From assembly GCA_029379385.1 (NCBI GenBank), contig CM055605.1, positions 6,173,001 through 6,237,000 on the forward strand: a stretch of 64,000 bases of DNA, read 5' to 3'. A program made the translations under genes and the position numbers. Source of the DNA: Quillaja saponaria (Eukaryota; Streptophyta; Magnoliopsida; Fabales; Quillajaceae). Shown here one piece after another: positions 12,181-23,684 of this stretch; positions within the stretch are counted from its first letter, which is position 1; each line of letters begins with the position of its first letter. The notes beneath the pieces were generated by a model. That model saw only the letters and a program-made list of their open reading frames with translations, was not told the DNA's origin and searched no databases.

Positions 12181-12986
12181 AAATAGTACAAACTAAGCTA
12201 CCAGTTAAAGCTCCTTGCTTTGTTTTGGTAGAAAATAATAATATCATTTTATTTATTTTATTTTATTTTTCTGAAACACACCATTTCCTTTTAATATAAT
12301 TGCTATAATTAATAAATAAATGTAAAGGTAATTTTTTTAATGAAGGACATTACATAATAATAAAATATTTAATATTTTAACTCGACAAATATTTTACTAA
12401 AAACAATTAAAGAGTTTGATTTTTCTTTTTCTACATAACACTAACATTAATTTGATAATCAAAAGAAAAGTTATCGGATCAACTATTTTTTGAACAAAAT
12501 TAAAATAGTTATACCAAATTGGACCTTATGGTCTATGGAGATGTAATGAATTTAATTTGGTCATTTCTATTACCTTCTTTAGGTTTTTAAATGAAAAATA
12601 CATAACTAAAAATGATTGAATAAAAATATGCTCTCACATACCCAAGAACAAAAAAAAGTTAACTCATTCCCATTTTATTATTCTAGTCTCCCAACAAAAT
12701 AAATACAATCAAGTAAAAGAAAAATCATGTTTCTGGGTACAAGTACGTAGATTTGATATATATTGCTAATTATATTTATTTAAATAATAAATAATTAATG
12801 AAATAATTAGAGTTGACTTCATCTATACGCGCCCTGTCTCTCTTCATTAATTGCTGCTCATCCGTACCACATTTCCCCACACCACCAGCTAGGCAGCTAC
12901 CTCATATATCATACATAGTATGTAAACCTTTCTCTGCAAATTAATGGTTTCATCTCCTTAATTCTCCCATTGATAATGATCTCTGC

Positions 12987-15900
12987 ATGAAGATGATAAT
13001 GGCAACTTTCTCTCGATTTCTTCTTCTCCTTGCTTCACTCCTCATCGCCTTCTCCTTCACTGGTTTTGCCATGACTACTCTTTTGCCAGATGATGAAGGT
13101 AGATTGATATATTTATATTCACACCCTGCAATCTCTCTCAATTCATATATTCAATCAGTTCATATATATGTACAAGAAAGCATGAAGCATTCTCTGAAAG
13201 TGAGTGGACCCCCACATGAAATTCATCATTTATCGTTCATACACATAAGAACATAGTACAAGAAATCAAAATTTGTGTGGTTTAAGTTCAATTGATTTCC
13301 ATGTATGAGTTTGGTTGAATTTTATATTAATTGAATTAATATGCGTATATATATATATATATATATATGTTTTTGTTTGTTTATAGTGCAAGCTTTACAA
13401 GACATAGCTAAGGCACTTGGGAAGAAGGACTGGGATTTCAACATTGATCCTTGCAGTAAACAACATCCTTGGTTTTTCTCTAATGCTTCAAAAGGACCTG
13501 AGAATGCTGTCACATGTAATTGCACTTTTGCCAATGGAACTGTATGCCATGTTGTTAGCATGTAAGTCTCTCTCTCTCTCTCTCGCCCCACTCCCCCTCC
13601 TCTCTCTCTCTGAATTATGAGTCATAAAGAAAGACACTTTCTGGATTCAAATCCATGAATTTTGGGTGAGTTTGTGAATAAGGCTATTTGGGCCCTGATA
13701 TGTATCCATGGAGCATTCCCAAGCTTCAAATCCAGCCCACATATTTATGTATTTGATTTTTACCTGACAGAATGCTCAAATCACAGTCTCTTCCCGGGAC
13801 TCTTCCCCCGGACTTTGTCGGGTTGGCTTACCTCCAAAACATGTAAGTACTTCCTTCCCTTCTCGGCTTCTCTCACTCTATCACTCACTTTTTGATTTCC
13901 TTATCTCTCTCTGATGCAGCGACCTCACACGGAACTACCTTAACGGTCCAATTCCTCGAGAATGGGGCTCCATGAACCACCTTGTCAACATGTATCTCGC
14001 TCTCCCTCGCTGTTTCAATTATGGTTTTTGATAGCTTCTTCTAATGAGTTTTATTGTAGTCTCATTGCTTCGTGAATTAGATTCTAACATGAGCTTGTTA
14101 TGTTAGTTCGTTTCTTGGGAACCGAATATCAGGTTCAATCCCCAAAGAGTTAGCAAATATTACTACCCTCAAGAGTTTGTGAGTTTTAGATTTACGACAT
14201 TTATTTCTTTTGGTTCCTGGATTTTTTTTATTTTTTATTTTTTTGACAAAAAAATAAATCCCTTTTAATGCCTAGGTCTATCGAAGACAATCAATTGTCT
14301 GGAAATCTTCCTCTAGAGCTTGGGACTCTTCCCCAGCTTGAAAGAATGTAAGCCCTTTATTATGTTTAGTTTGTACTTTGTCTTATAGCAGATAGGAATA
14401 TAATTCTGTGAGCCTCTTGTTTTTCTAATTATATCTTCTGTAAAATGATTTTGAATCTTTGTTAATTATCAATGGCTGAATAGTTACATATGTCTTGTTA
14501 TTAATGTAGGTTTTTGTCCTCAAACAATTTTACTGGGGAGATACCTTCATCCTTTGAAAGACTTACTACATTAAAGGACTTGTAATCTTATATACTTCCT
14601 TCTAACTTTTTTTTAAGCTTACTGGTCTCTGAAATTCATAGTAAGTTAGTAACTATCCTCCCCCCCTTTGTCTGCAATGCAGTCGAATAGCTGATACTCG
14701 CTTCTCTGGAAAAATACCTGACTTCATCCAGAACTGGACGAATCTCGATAAACTGTGATATATACCTTTTATTCTTTGTGGTTGTTCAATTGTATATTGC
14801 ATGTGATTTATACATCTTCTCTTATTTCAATCAAAATCCTGTAACAGAGTTATTCAAGCTAGTGGATTGAGTGGGCCAATTCCTTCTGGAATTTCTTTTT
14901 TGGTAAAATTAACAGACTTGTAAGTGTGGTATTCTATTTCGTAGCTACCATATTTTCTTCTCTATTGTTGTTTTTTGTCATCGTTTAAATATGATATGCA
15001 GGAGAATCAGTGACTTGAATGGAACTGATATGCCTTTTCCACCACTCAATACTATGACAAACTTGAAGACACTGTGAGTTATATTTTTCTTTGTATCTTC
15101 TTAGCGAGTGAGTTAATGCTTCTAATTATTATTAGGAATTGAGAATTTTTATTATTAATTTAATGCCTTATTAGGACACAATTCTAAGGAAAAGATGCGG
15201 TCAAACTTTTTATCCATACAAACCTATGTGCTCTTTGATTGTGTATCAGGATATTGAGGAGTTGCAATATAATTGGACCTCTTCCTGATTATCTTAGAAC
15301 AAAAACTAATCTGAAGATCTTGTAAGTGCTAATCTATTTCCTTTCCTTGTAAATCTAACATTTCCCTTTTAAAGTGTTTTTAACTAATATTGGAATCTTC
15401 TGAAGATAAAATTCTTGCATTGCGTACCCAGTACTTTATTTTGGGAGATGTAACTTTCCATTGGGCTACATCAAAAGAATTCACTGCATGGAACATGTAG
15501 TAACTGTAGGAACTTCAAACTATATATATATTTGTTCATGCATGTTTGTTAATTTATTTATATTCCTAAAAAATATACAGAGTTTGTGGTGACAGAGCCA
15601 GAAGATCTTAATGTTCACACAGATAGGCAATATGGCAGCATAGATTCCACTTTTTCAGCTCTCATTTCTCAAAAGGATAAACACTTTCATGAGAAATCAA
15701 GAAATGACGTCTTCATTACAAGGGTGGTTCGATAATTTGAATTGGAGGACAAAAATTCTTAGTCACAATGAACAGAAGTGACTTGAGGTGGCCTGGAGAT
15801 CAGATTCCGTAATTGGGAGATAACTCACTCCACTTGATTCTGAAAGAGCATATTGTTTTTTGCAAAATTGAATAAGCAAAGATTATATAGAGACATTGGG

Positions 15901-18900
15901 GGCTTCAGAATGTATACATGGGAAAAAATGTGTTATCTTTTTCTTCCTTTTTTTCTCCTATATTTTTGGCCTAATGGAAGAAATAGCTTGAGAACATTCA
16001 TTGTCGTGGTTTATACTTGTTTTATGGTTTTTTGACATGACATTTCTGTATGCTTTCTTATGAAAAAGCTTTCCTTGTTTTTTTTTCACGTTCAATCTTC
16101 CCTATTAAACATAAGTTCTTTTGCAGAGATATTAGCTTCAACAAATTAAGTGGAGGAATTCCAAGCAACTTCAGCAGCCTAAGAATAGTGGACCACCAGT
16201 AAGCAATTATATTTTTTGTAGTTAATTTCTATCTGGTGGCTCCCCTACATTTCAAACTTTCTATTAGGCTATGTTAAGTAATCTAACTACCAATCTGTTG
16301 TTAAGGTTAGTCACTAATTAACTTGGCCATGTATAATGCATATTACTCGGTTGAAAGTATGGGTATGAGGTATGAATTGGGCTGGCTATGCTGAATCCAA
16401 CAAAATATTTGAAGGGTAAAGTAAGCCAGCTAACCTTTGGAATATAATGTTAAACTATTGCTTAAGACAACCAAGCGAAGCTTTTTACTTGTTACTGGAT
16501 AACAATGGAATGGCAGTGTGGAAAATATGCCTCCTGATGGCTATCTATGTTGCATCTGCTAAGTTTTTCAATACTGGTTTCATTCATTTAAATCTGAGTG
16601 TACATCCATTAGGACTCCATTAAATAATTTCATCCATATTCTTTTATTTAAATTATTGGTGTTCCTCTAATTTATGGATCTTGTGTATTTTTTAAATTTA
16701 AGAGTATCATATGCAAAATTATGGAAAGAATAAAAGTATTTTATGAAATCAAAATTAAATAATATTAACTTAAATTATCTAAGTGAGGGAAAAGACAAAT
16801 AGATGTTTGTCGATCAATGTTGTTAGAGAATTTGTATCATTGAAGGAAAGCATTCATGATGAATGTCTATATTGATTTATTGATGTTGTATATATTTAGA
16901 TATTTAACGGGAAACCAGCTAACCGGACCAGTTCCTAATTGGATACTACAAGATGCAGACAGTGTGTGAGTTCTTCTCTTTCTTAAATAGTTAATTCCTA
17001 CTTATTTGTTAAGAAAATAAGTTTATCTACTCATGGTGTTTGGTTGAGAATTTATTTGTTCCATTACACAGAATGAAACCACAGGATAAACAAAAGAGAA
17101 CGGAAAAGAAAAATATTTGGAAGAAAGAATAAATCTTAAACTAATACTTAGCATATATGAATCAGTGTGTTAACGTTTGTAGAATCATCGTGGCCATTTG
17201 AATTTATTCTAAAACTGGCACATATTGCGCATCTTGTTTACAGGGATCTTTCATACAACAACTTTAACTACTCAAGGACACTAACTTGTCAGCATCGGAG
17301 CGTGTAAGGAAGTTTCAAATTATAGTATTTTTTATTTTTCCATTATTAGAAGACGGATGAGCTCTTAACGTTGTCGTATATGCTATAGGAACTTGTTTAA
17401 TAGCTCTTTGAAGGATAATAACATGTAAGTTTATAGTTATTCTCTCATATCTCTGTTTCATAATGTTTGTTTTTATGTGTGTGTGCATTTGTCTATGTAT
17501 TTGAGTTATGATATTGTAGATACTGACTTCTGCAATCTCCATTATCCTCTCAGTGGAATTGTTTCATGTTTGAGGAGCTTCCAATGTCCTAAAAGTAAGT
17601 TCAGTATGTCGTGTAGTTTTATCTAACCATTTCTTTGGCTCTAGAAACTTTTCATTACTAGTTCCAAAAGTTTAATATAGAACTGAAGTATTGGAAGATT
17701 ATATTTTTCATAGAAAAAGAAATTGAAAAAAAAAAACTTTTTGGAAGATATTTTTCATATTGTTGCAGTATAATCGTACGAGTCACTTAGATGTTTGACA
17801 ACAGTTATAGACTTGTCCCTATAGCTTTCCTCTTCCTATTTCATTGGATGTTTTATTTTTTTTCTCTTTGTCAATGATTTTGAGATATAAATATATAAGA
17901 TACGATTTTGTTAGTATCATCCAGAAGAGTCAACTAATCAAATCTTATAGGGTATATATTTTTTTGTGACAGTTCAATTAATTTTTCTCCATTAATCCTT
18001 ACTTCTGAGACTTGGTTAGAATTCAGTTATCATGTATTACAATTATGAATTGACATTTGAATAAAGTTAACAATAGTTTAATTGAGAGAGAATAATGGAT
18101 GTGTTCACCATAATGCTCTTAATCAATATGTATATGCCACACATCATACAGAAGAAACTTTCATCTGTGCCTTGACTTGTGGAACTCAAAGTTATTTTAT
18201 GTTGAAATTGAAATTGAAATTGATCATTTAGTATTTCTAATTCTTAGGAGAATAAATAAAATAAATAGTTATATGAATTAGTGGTTAATTATGTGTTTAT
18301 GAGATTGTAATGAATTGTGTCAGTAAAAATTTCATTGCTAGTAATGAGTGTTTAATTTTTATTAGTGAGTAAAGTGTTACAAATTAATGAGTTAGCGTTA
18401 CTAATATAAATAAGTTATATTGAGTCTTTTAATATTTGAGTTTATCCCAAGTGATCTTACCACTTGTAAAGTGTTTGCCGGGAAAAAAATGATACCATAA
18501 AAAAAGTATTTTGAAGAAAGATTATTATTTTTTGTTAATTTTGTATTTGTTTGACTTGAAATTTAATACCACAATTCCTTTTTGCTGCATTTGTTTCAGC
18601 TTTGTACTCTGTTCGTGTAAATTGTGGTGGCAAAGAAGTAACTGTTAATGGAAGTAAAACATTTGACGGAGATACAGATCCTGCTGGACCAGCAAATTTT
18701 TTCCAAAGCAGAACAAATTGGGCATTTAGTAGCACTGGTCATTTCATTGGTGATAACCGCCCCGTAGACTCATACATCTTGACAACTTCATCTAGACTCT
18801 CTATAAACAATTCCGAACTCTACATGAATGCACGCATTTCTCCCATTTCTCTGACTTATTATGGGTTTTGCCTGGGGAATGGAAACTATACGGTGAACCT

Positions 18901-19674
18901 CCATTTTGCAGAGATATTGTTCACTGATGATAAAACATACAGTAGCCTGGGACGGCGTGTTTTTGATATCTATATCCAGGTATTCAGTTGCGTCAGTTTT
19001 CAGCTTGTCTACTAATTATACTAGAGGTTTTGATATCCAATATATAGAGCATAATTTTTTGATTAAATCGTCTAGCAATAACTTCCTCTATCCATCTAAA
19101 TAAATACTACTATATTGTTGACTCATGTCTGGACTTAATTTATGAATTTTTTCACTATCATGAAACATTAAGTAATTGGACTGAGATGCTGCAGGGAAAA
19201 CGGGAACTGGTGGATTTTAATATTGCATATGAAGCTGGAGGGGTTGGTAAAGAAGTCGTAAAAAGATTCACTGCTGTTGTGACCAATAATACCTTGGAGA
19301 TTCGTTTGTATTGGGCTGGAAAAGGGACGACGAGTATCCCAGATGAAGGAGTTTATGGTCCTCTAATATCAGCCATTTCTGTAGATTCCGGTATGTTATA
19401 TTCCTCTATCCTTTAATATTCTTCTATCAACTACTCTATAGAAGTCGTCTAATGCTTCAATCTCCTCTGTGCTAACTATGCTACAGACTTTATACCCCCA
19501 TCAGAAGGTGGACATAGTACATCTGCAGGTGCCGTGGTTGCAATTGTGGCCGCAGGAGCATTTGTTGTCATCCTTCTTGTGGTTATACTTTGGTGGAGAG
19601 GCTGTCTAGGAATGAAAAGTGCTTTAGAAAGAGGTAATACTGCTAGAATAATCTGCATGCTTGTAGCCTGAATT

Positions 19675-19721
<47 letters not shown>

Positions 19722-21673
19722 GTAGACAAAGACATTTACTGCATTTGGATGCTGGACCCAATTATCCTCTTGAATTTTGGGCGGTTGGGGTAAAAAAATT
19801 TCAAACGAAATTGTTTCAAAGGTATAATTAACATGATTCTTCTCAATGTACAATATATCTCATTTTAATTTGCTTCTCTGGCAGAGCTAAAAGGTTTAGA
19901 ACTGCAAACTGGTTCGTTTACTTTACGGCAAATTAAAGCAGCCACAAATAACTTTGATGTTGCCAATAAAATTGGTGAAGGAGGATTTGGTCCTGTTTAC
20001 AAGGTACTATTTACAACAAATATTAATTTTCATTGTACTGTAATTGATCAGTTGTTTGTAGCTGTCTTGCTAAAAGTCTTTTATTTGTGATCTAAAACAC
20101 AAAACATTACCTTATGTAATGCAGGGATTTTTTTCGGATGGCACCATAATAGCAGTCAAGCAACTTTCTTCCAAATCAAAACAAGGAAATCGCGAGTTCA
20201 TAAATGAGATAGGCTTGATTTCTGCTCTGCAACACCCTCATCTTGTTAAGCTTTACGGATGTTGTGTTGAGGGAGATCAGTTGTTACTTGTATATGAGTA
20301 CATGCAAAATAACAGCCTTGCTCGTGCTTTATTTGGTAAGTCTTTAGCTTTTATGATCAGTTTGGGTTTGTACTTTTTTGTTGTTGTACAGTCTTTTACT
20401 CACCATATGTATACGTATCTGTATGGTACTGTTTTCTTCTAAGGACCAGAAGAAAGGCAATTGAAACTGAACTGGCCAACAAGGCACAAGATCTGTGTCG
20501 GTTATAGCAAGAGGTTTGGCTTATCTCCATGAAGAATCAAGATTGAAGATAGTTCACAGGGACATCAAGGCAACTAATGTATTGCTGGATGAAGATCTTA
20601 ACCCTAAGATATCTGATTTTGGTTTGGCCAAGCTTGATGAAGAGGATAATACCCACATAAGCACCCGAATTGCTGGGACTTAGTGAGTTACTTTATTTCA
20701 ATTTCTTTCTAGGTGGATTTTTTTTTCTCTAATACATTGAATGTAACGGATTACTTCTTGTTTCTAATCATAATCTGTTAATAGATCAGGCAAAGTAGAC
20801 ATCAATCTTAACATCTTAGTAGAACACCTACGGCTTCCTTTAGTTAAGTGCAACAAAAATATAAACAAATGCACTGTGATTGCTGAATGCATCTTCCACG
20901 CTTGTTGTAATCCATGAATATTCCATTATGTAGTGGATATATGGCACCGGAGTATGCAATGCATGGCTACTTAACCGACAAAGCAGATGTCTATAGTTTT
21001 GGAATTGTTGCCTTGGAAATTGTTAGTGGGAGGAGCAACACCACTCACCGATCGAAGGAAGAAAGCTTCTATCTTCTTGATTGGGTAATTAATATTCTCA
21101 TCCTCTCTTGAGTTTATGTTAATGTGATTGTCCTTGGTCATTTCTATGATCTGGGCTGTGTTTCTTGTTGGTTTAAAACTAGATTGCAGAAGTATCCTAT
21201 CAAATTAGTTCTATACTGTATTTCCTATATATAAACAAAATTTTCTGCACTTTCTACGCTACTTTTAGGCACGTCTTCTGAAAGAGAAAGGAAGTATATT
21301 AGAGCTAGTTGATCCAAGGTTGGGTTCAGATTTGATCAAAGAGGAAGCAATGGTAATGATCAATGTGGCTCTCCTATGCGCTAATGTCTCTCAAGCTGTT
21401 CGTCCAACCATGTCTTCAGTTGTAAGCATGCTTGAAGGAAACTCAGCCGTTCGAGAGGTGGTTTTGGATACAAGCGAGCTGATGGATGAGAAGAAACTGG
21501 AATCAATGCGAAAGTATTACCTACAGAAAGTAGAAAATGATAACGATGAGAATGAGAATGAGAATGAGACTCGAAGTTTGACAATAGACGGGCCATGGAC
21601 TGGTTCATCTACATCTGCTCCGGATCTCTATCCAATCAACCTGGATTCTGATTATTGGGAGAAAAGAGTTTAG
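12987..21673 (+). pseudogene. Gene B: LRR-malectin receptor-like kinase with a 1-bp kinase frameshift
   Basis: Near-complete LRR-VIII-2 receptor kinase. Exons: 12987-13098, 13387-13561, 13771-13842, 13920-13991, 14107-14178, 14276-14347, 14510-14581, 14683-14754, 14848-14919, 15002-15073, 15250-15321, 16127-16198, 16900-16965, 17244-17303, 17389-17424, 17554-17594, 18600-18979, 19195-19390, 19487-19633, 19885-20003, 20125-20335, 20444-20682, 20934-21084, 21269-21673. Start MKMIMATFSR with a hydrophobic signal peptide; LRR exons 3-16; malectin-like domain starting at VNCGGKEVTVNG (17-18); TM VVAIVAAGAFVVILLVVILW (19); GEGGFGPVYK and IIAVK (20-21). An extra T at 20501-20503 (GTCGGTTATAGC; A, C and F have GTCGGTATAGC or GTTGGTATAGC) shifts exon 22 to TGA at 20530-20532, before HRD: about 783 residues against about 1018 without it. 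This may be a base-call error, since everything else is intact. Confidence 0.85.
19677..19720. repeat. G44 homopolymer in intron 19 of gene B
   Basis: Forty-four consecutive G on the coding strand, 44 bp after the exon 19 donor. D has 14 G at the same place (45406-45419), C has GGAGGGGG and F has none, so the tract is length-variable among paralogues. It can in principle form G-quadruplexes in DNA and pre-mRNA. The exact length is doubtful in any assembly. Confidence 0.9.
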
Positions 21674-23684
21674 ACATACTGTAGAATACAACTTGTCTCA
21701 AGTTGTTATCAATATATATATATATACATAGCCGAAGTTTGATGTAAATTTTCTGTTGCTGCTAAAATTCTTGAGGATGCCATTGCAGTATTAAAAGGAA
21801 TAACTTCAATTGTTTGTTTAGCGTGTCTTGTAAAACCATGTAATCCAAGTGTCTGGATAATTGTCGCTTCTGTTGAATAAGGGTATGAGTCATTATCCAT
21901 CCTTTCTATATATACATATACTCTTGTTGTAAACCTTCCGTTTCTTTGCATGTAGAATAGTAATTTGAAAAGTTATTTCATGTTTCTATCTGTGGGCACT
22001 GGGCAAAGAGAATGAAAATGTTAGCCATACCCTGTATAATTGAAGCAAACTCTATCTTTTTATTATTTTATAAAAAGGGGTTGTAAATACATGCAAACTA
22101 CAACTCTCTTTTATGAAAATAGAGTCAAATTTTATTTCTCATTTAAAGTACGATCTCCCACGTACTTCATATGTATGTCTCCTTTAATTAATTATAGTCA
22201 TTAATTAAATATAATAATTAATTTTTATCACCAGCCTTAATGGATCATAATCACAAATCATTCAATTTAAGCAAAATGCAAGTTATTAATCAATCTTTTC
22301 TACATTACATGAAATAATATGATCATTACTTCCTTAAACTAAACATATATGTTCCTTTTCACCAAAAAAATAAAATAAAATAGAATCATTAACCCCATGC
22401 ATGTATGATCGATGTACTCAATTGTCAAATCCCATTTACATGATGATCAAATTATAAAGGATGTCAATAAGATAAAATAAGTTAAATGCAATTATTGAAA
22501 ATTAATATAATTCAAATTTAGCAATTCATTATTAATTATATATATAATCGTATACATGTTATCTTTTACTTTTATATCAATAAGTAACAAATCACATAAT
22601 ATCCAATAGTATTAATTTCATCTAATGACTAACTTAATCACATATTATTTCTATATGCTATCTTTAGTTTTCATTGAATATGCTATTGTAATTAAAAGGA
22701 CTGCAACATTTTCATTGAATATGCAATCGTAATTAAAAGGACTGCAACATTTATCTAAAAAAGTTGACTTAGATGTTAAGAGGGGCGCTGTCACAATCGC
22801 CAAGTCAGTATAATTCCATTGTTGGCCTTTCATCACTATTTAACAAGTGAGAGTAGCATGAATGACTAATTAAAGGTGAAAGAAATTGGTTTCTTGGTAT
22901 TAATTTTAACGAGTAGCCGGCAATATTACAAAAAAAAAAAAAAAAAAAGCATTTTTACGTTTTAAAGACGTGTTTTGGAACATACTAACATTCTTTATTT
23001 TTTGTTTAGCGATCAAGTGTGTTCATATCAGTTTTTACACGTATCTTGATTAATTATTTTTTTGATATGATCAAATGCATATCATATACACTGGGACTAG
23101 TTAGAGAATATTAATATTCTTTCTAAGACACGAAATCAAAAATTGACATTAACTTAATAATTCAAAATAAAATTGATCAAATATCATAATAGATCAAGAT
23201 AAATTTATCAAATATCATATAAGGATGAAGACTTGAATCCGAGAAGTTACTTTAATTAAAACAAATTGAACTATCAATATAGAGTGACTTTTTTATTTTG
23301 AATCTTCATCTTATTTGTTTTTAAGTGATAAAATATAATTAAAAGGATGGATAAATATGCTAACTCAGTACTACCCAAAAAATACAAGTTAATAATAATA
23401 ATAAAAAAAAAACCCTTAATAAAGGGTGAACATTATATTTCTTTACTAAATGATTATGTAGTTGTCACAAAGAAATATTCATTCTCACACTAACTCAGTA
23501 CTATGCGGTTTCTATATTCATATCTAGCTGTTTTGGCATGAGTCTCTGTTTTTCATTAAAAAAAAAAAAAAAAAGAGAGAGAAGAATCAATTGATTTTCA
23601 TATATATATAGATATATATTAGGATGAATTATATAAACTTTAGATGATATGAGCGTATGTATATATATATGTGTGTTTATATAG
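21674..23684. other. Intergenic B-C: 3' flank of B and truncated 5' region of C
   Basis: The first ~1.4 kb matches the flank of D (47414-48855). It includes a 41-bp tandem duplication near 22668-22750 (TTTTCATTGAATATGC..., TAATTAAAAGGACTGCAACA) and the W-box-like block. From about 23385 it matches the DNA before F (51478-51575), then jumps at about 23493 to sequence matching 52235 onward. The stretch between, which in F holds promoter and exon 1, is missing. No gene is seen here. Confidence 0.7.

Noticed and set aside
15590..15770. Segment in intron 11 starting AGTTTGTGGTGACAGAGCCAG, conserved in B, C, D and F
   Set aside because: It looked like a skipped exon because it follows a TACAG, but it has no consistent open frame across copies and no family counterpart, so it is shared intron sequence.
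19476..19853. 125-residue minus-strand ORF with a long proline run
   Set aside because: The prolines are the reverse translation of the G44 tract. The frame is a shadow of exon 19 and intron 19 of gene B.
22920..22950. Poly-A tract as a retroposed cDNA tail
   Set aside because: No intronless gene copy precedes it. The same tract is in D's flank (48672-48688) and belongs to simple AT-rich sequence.
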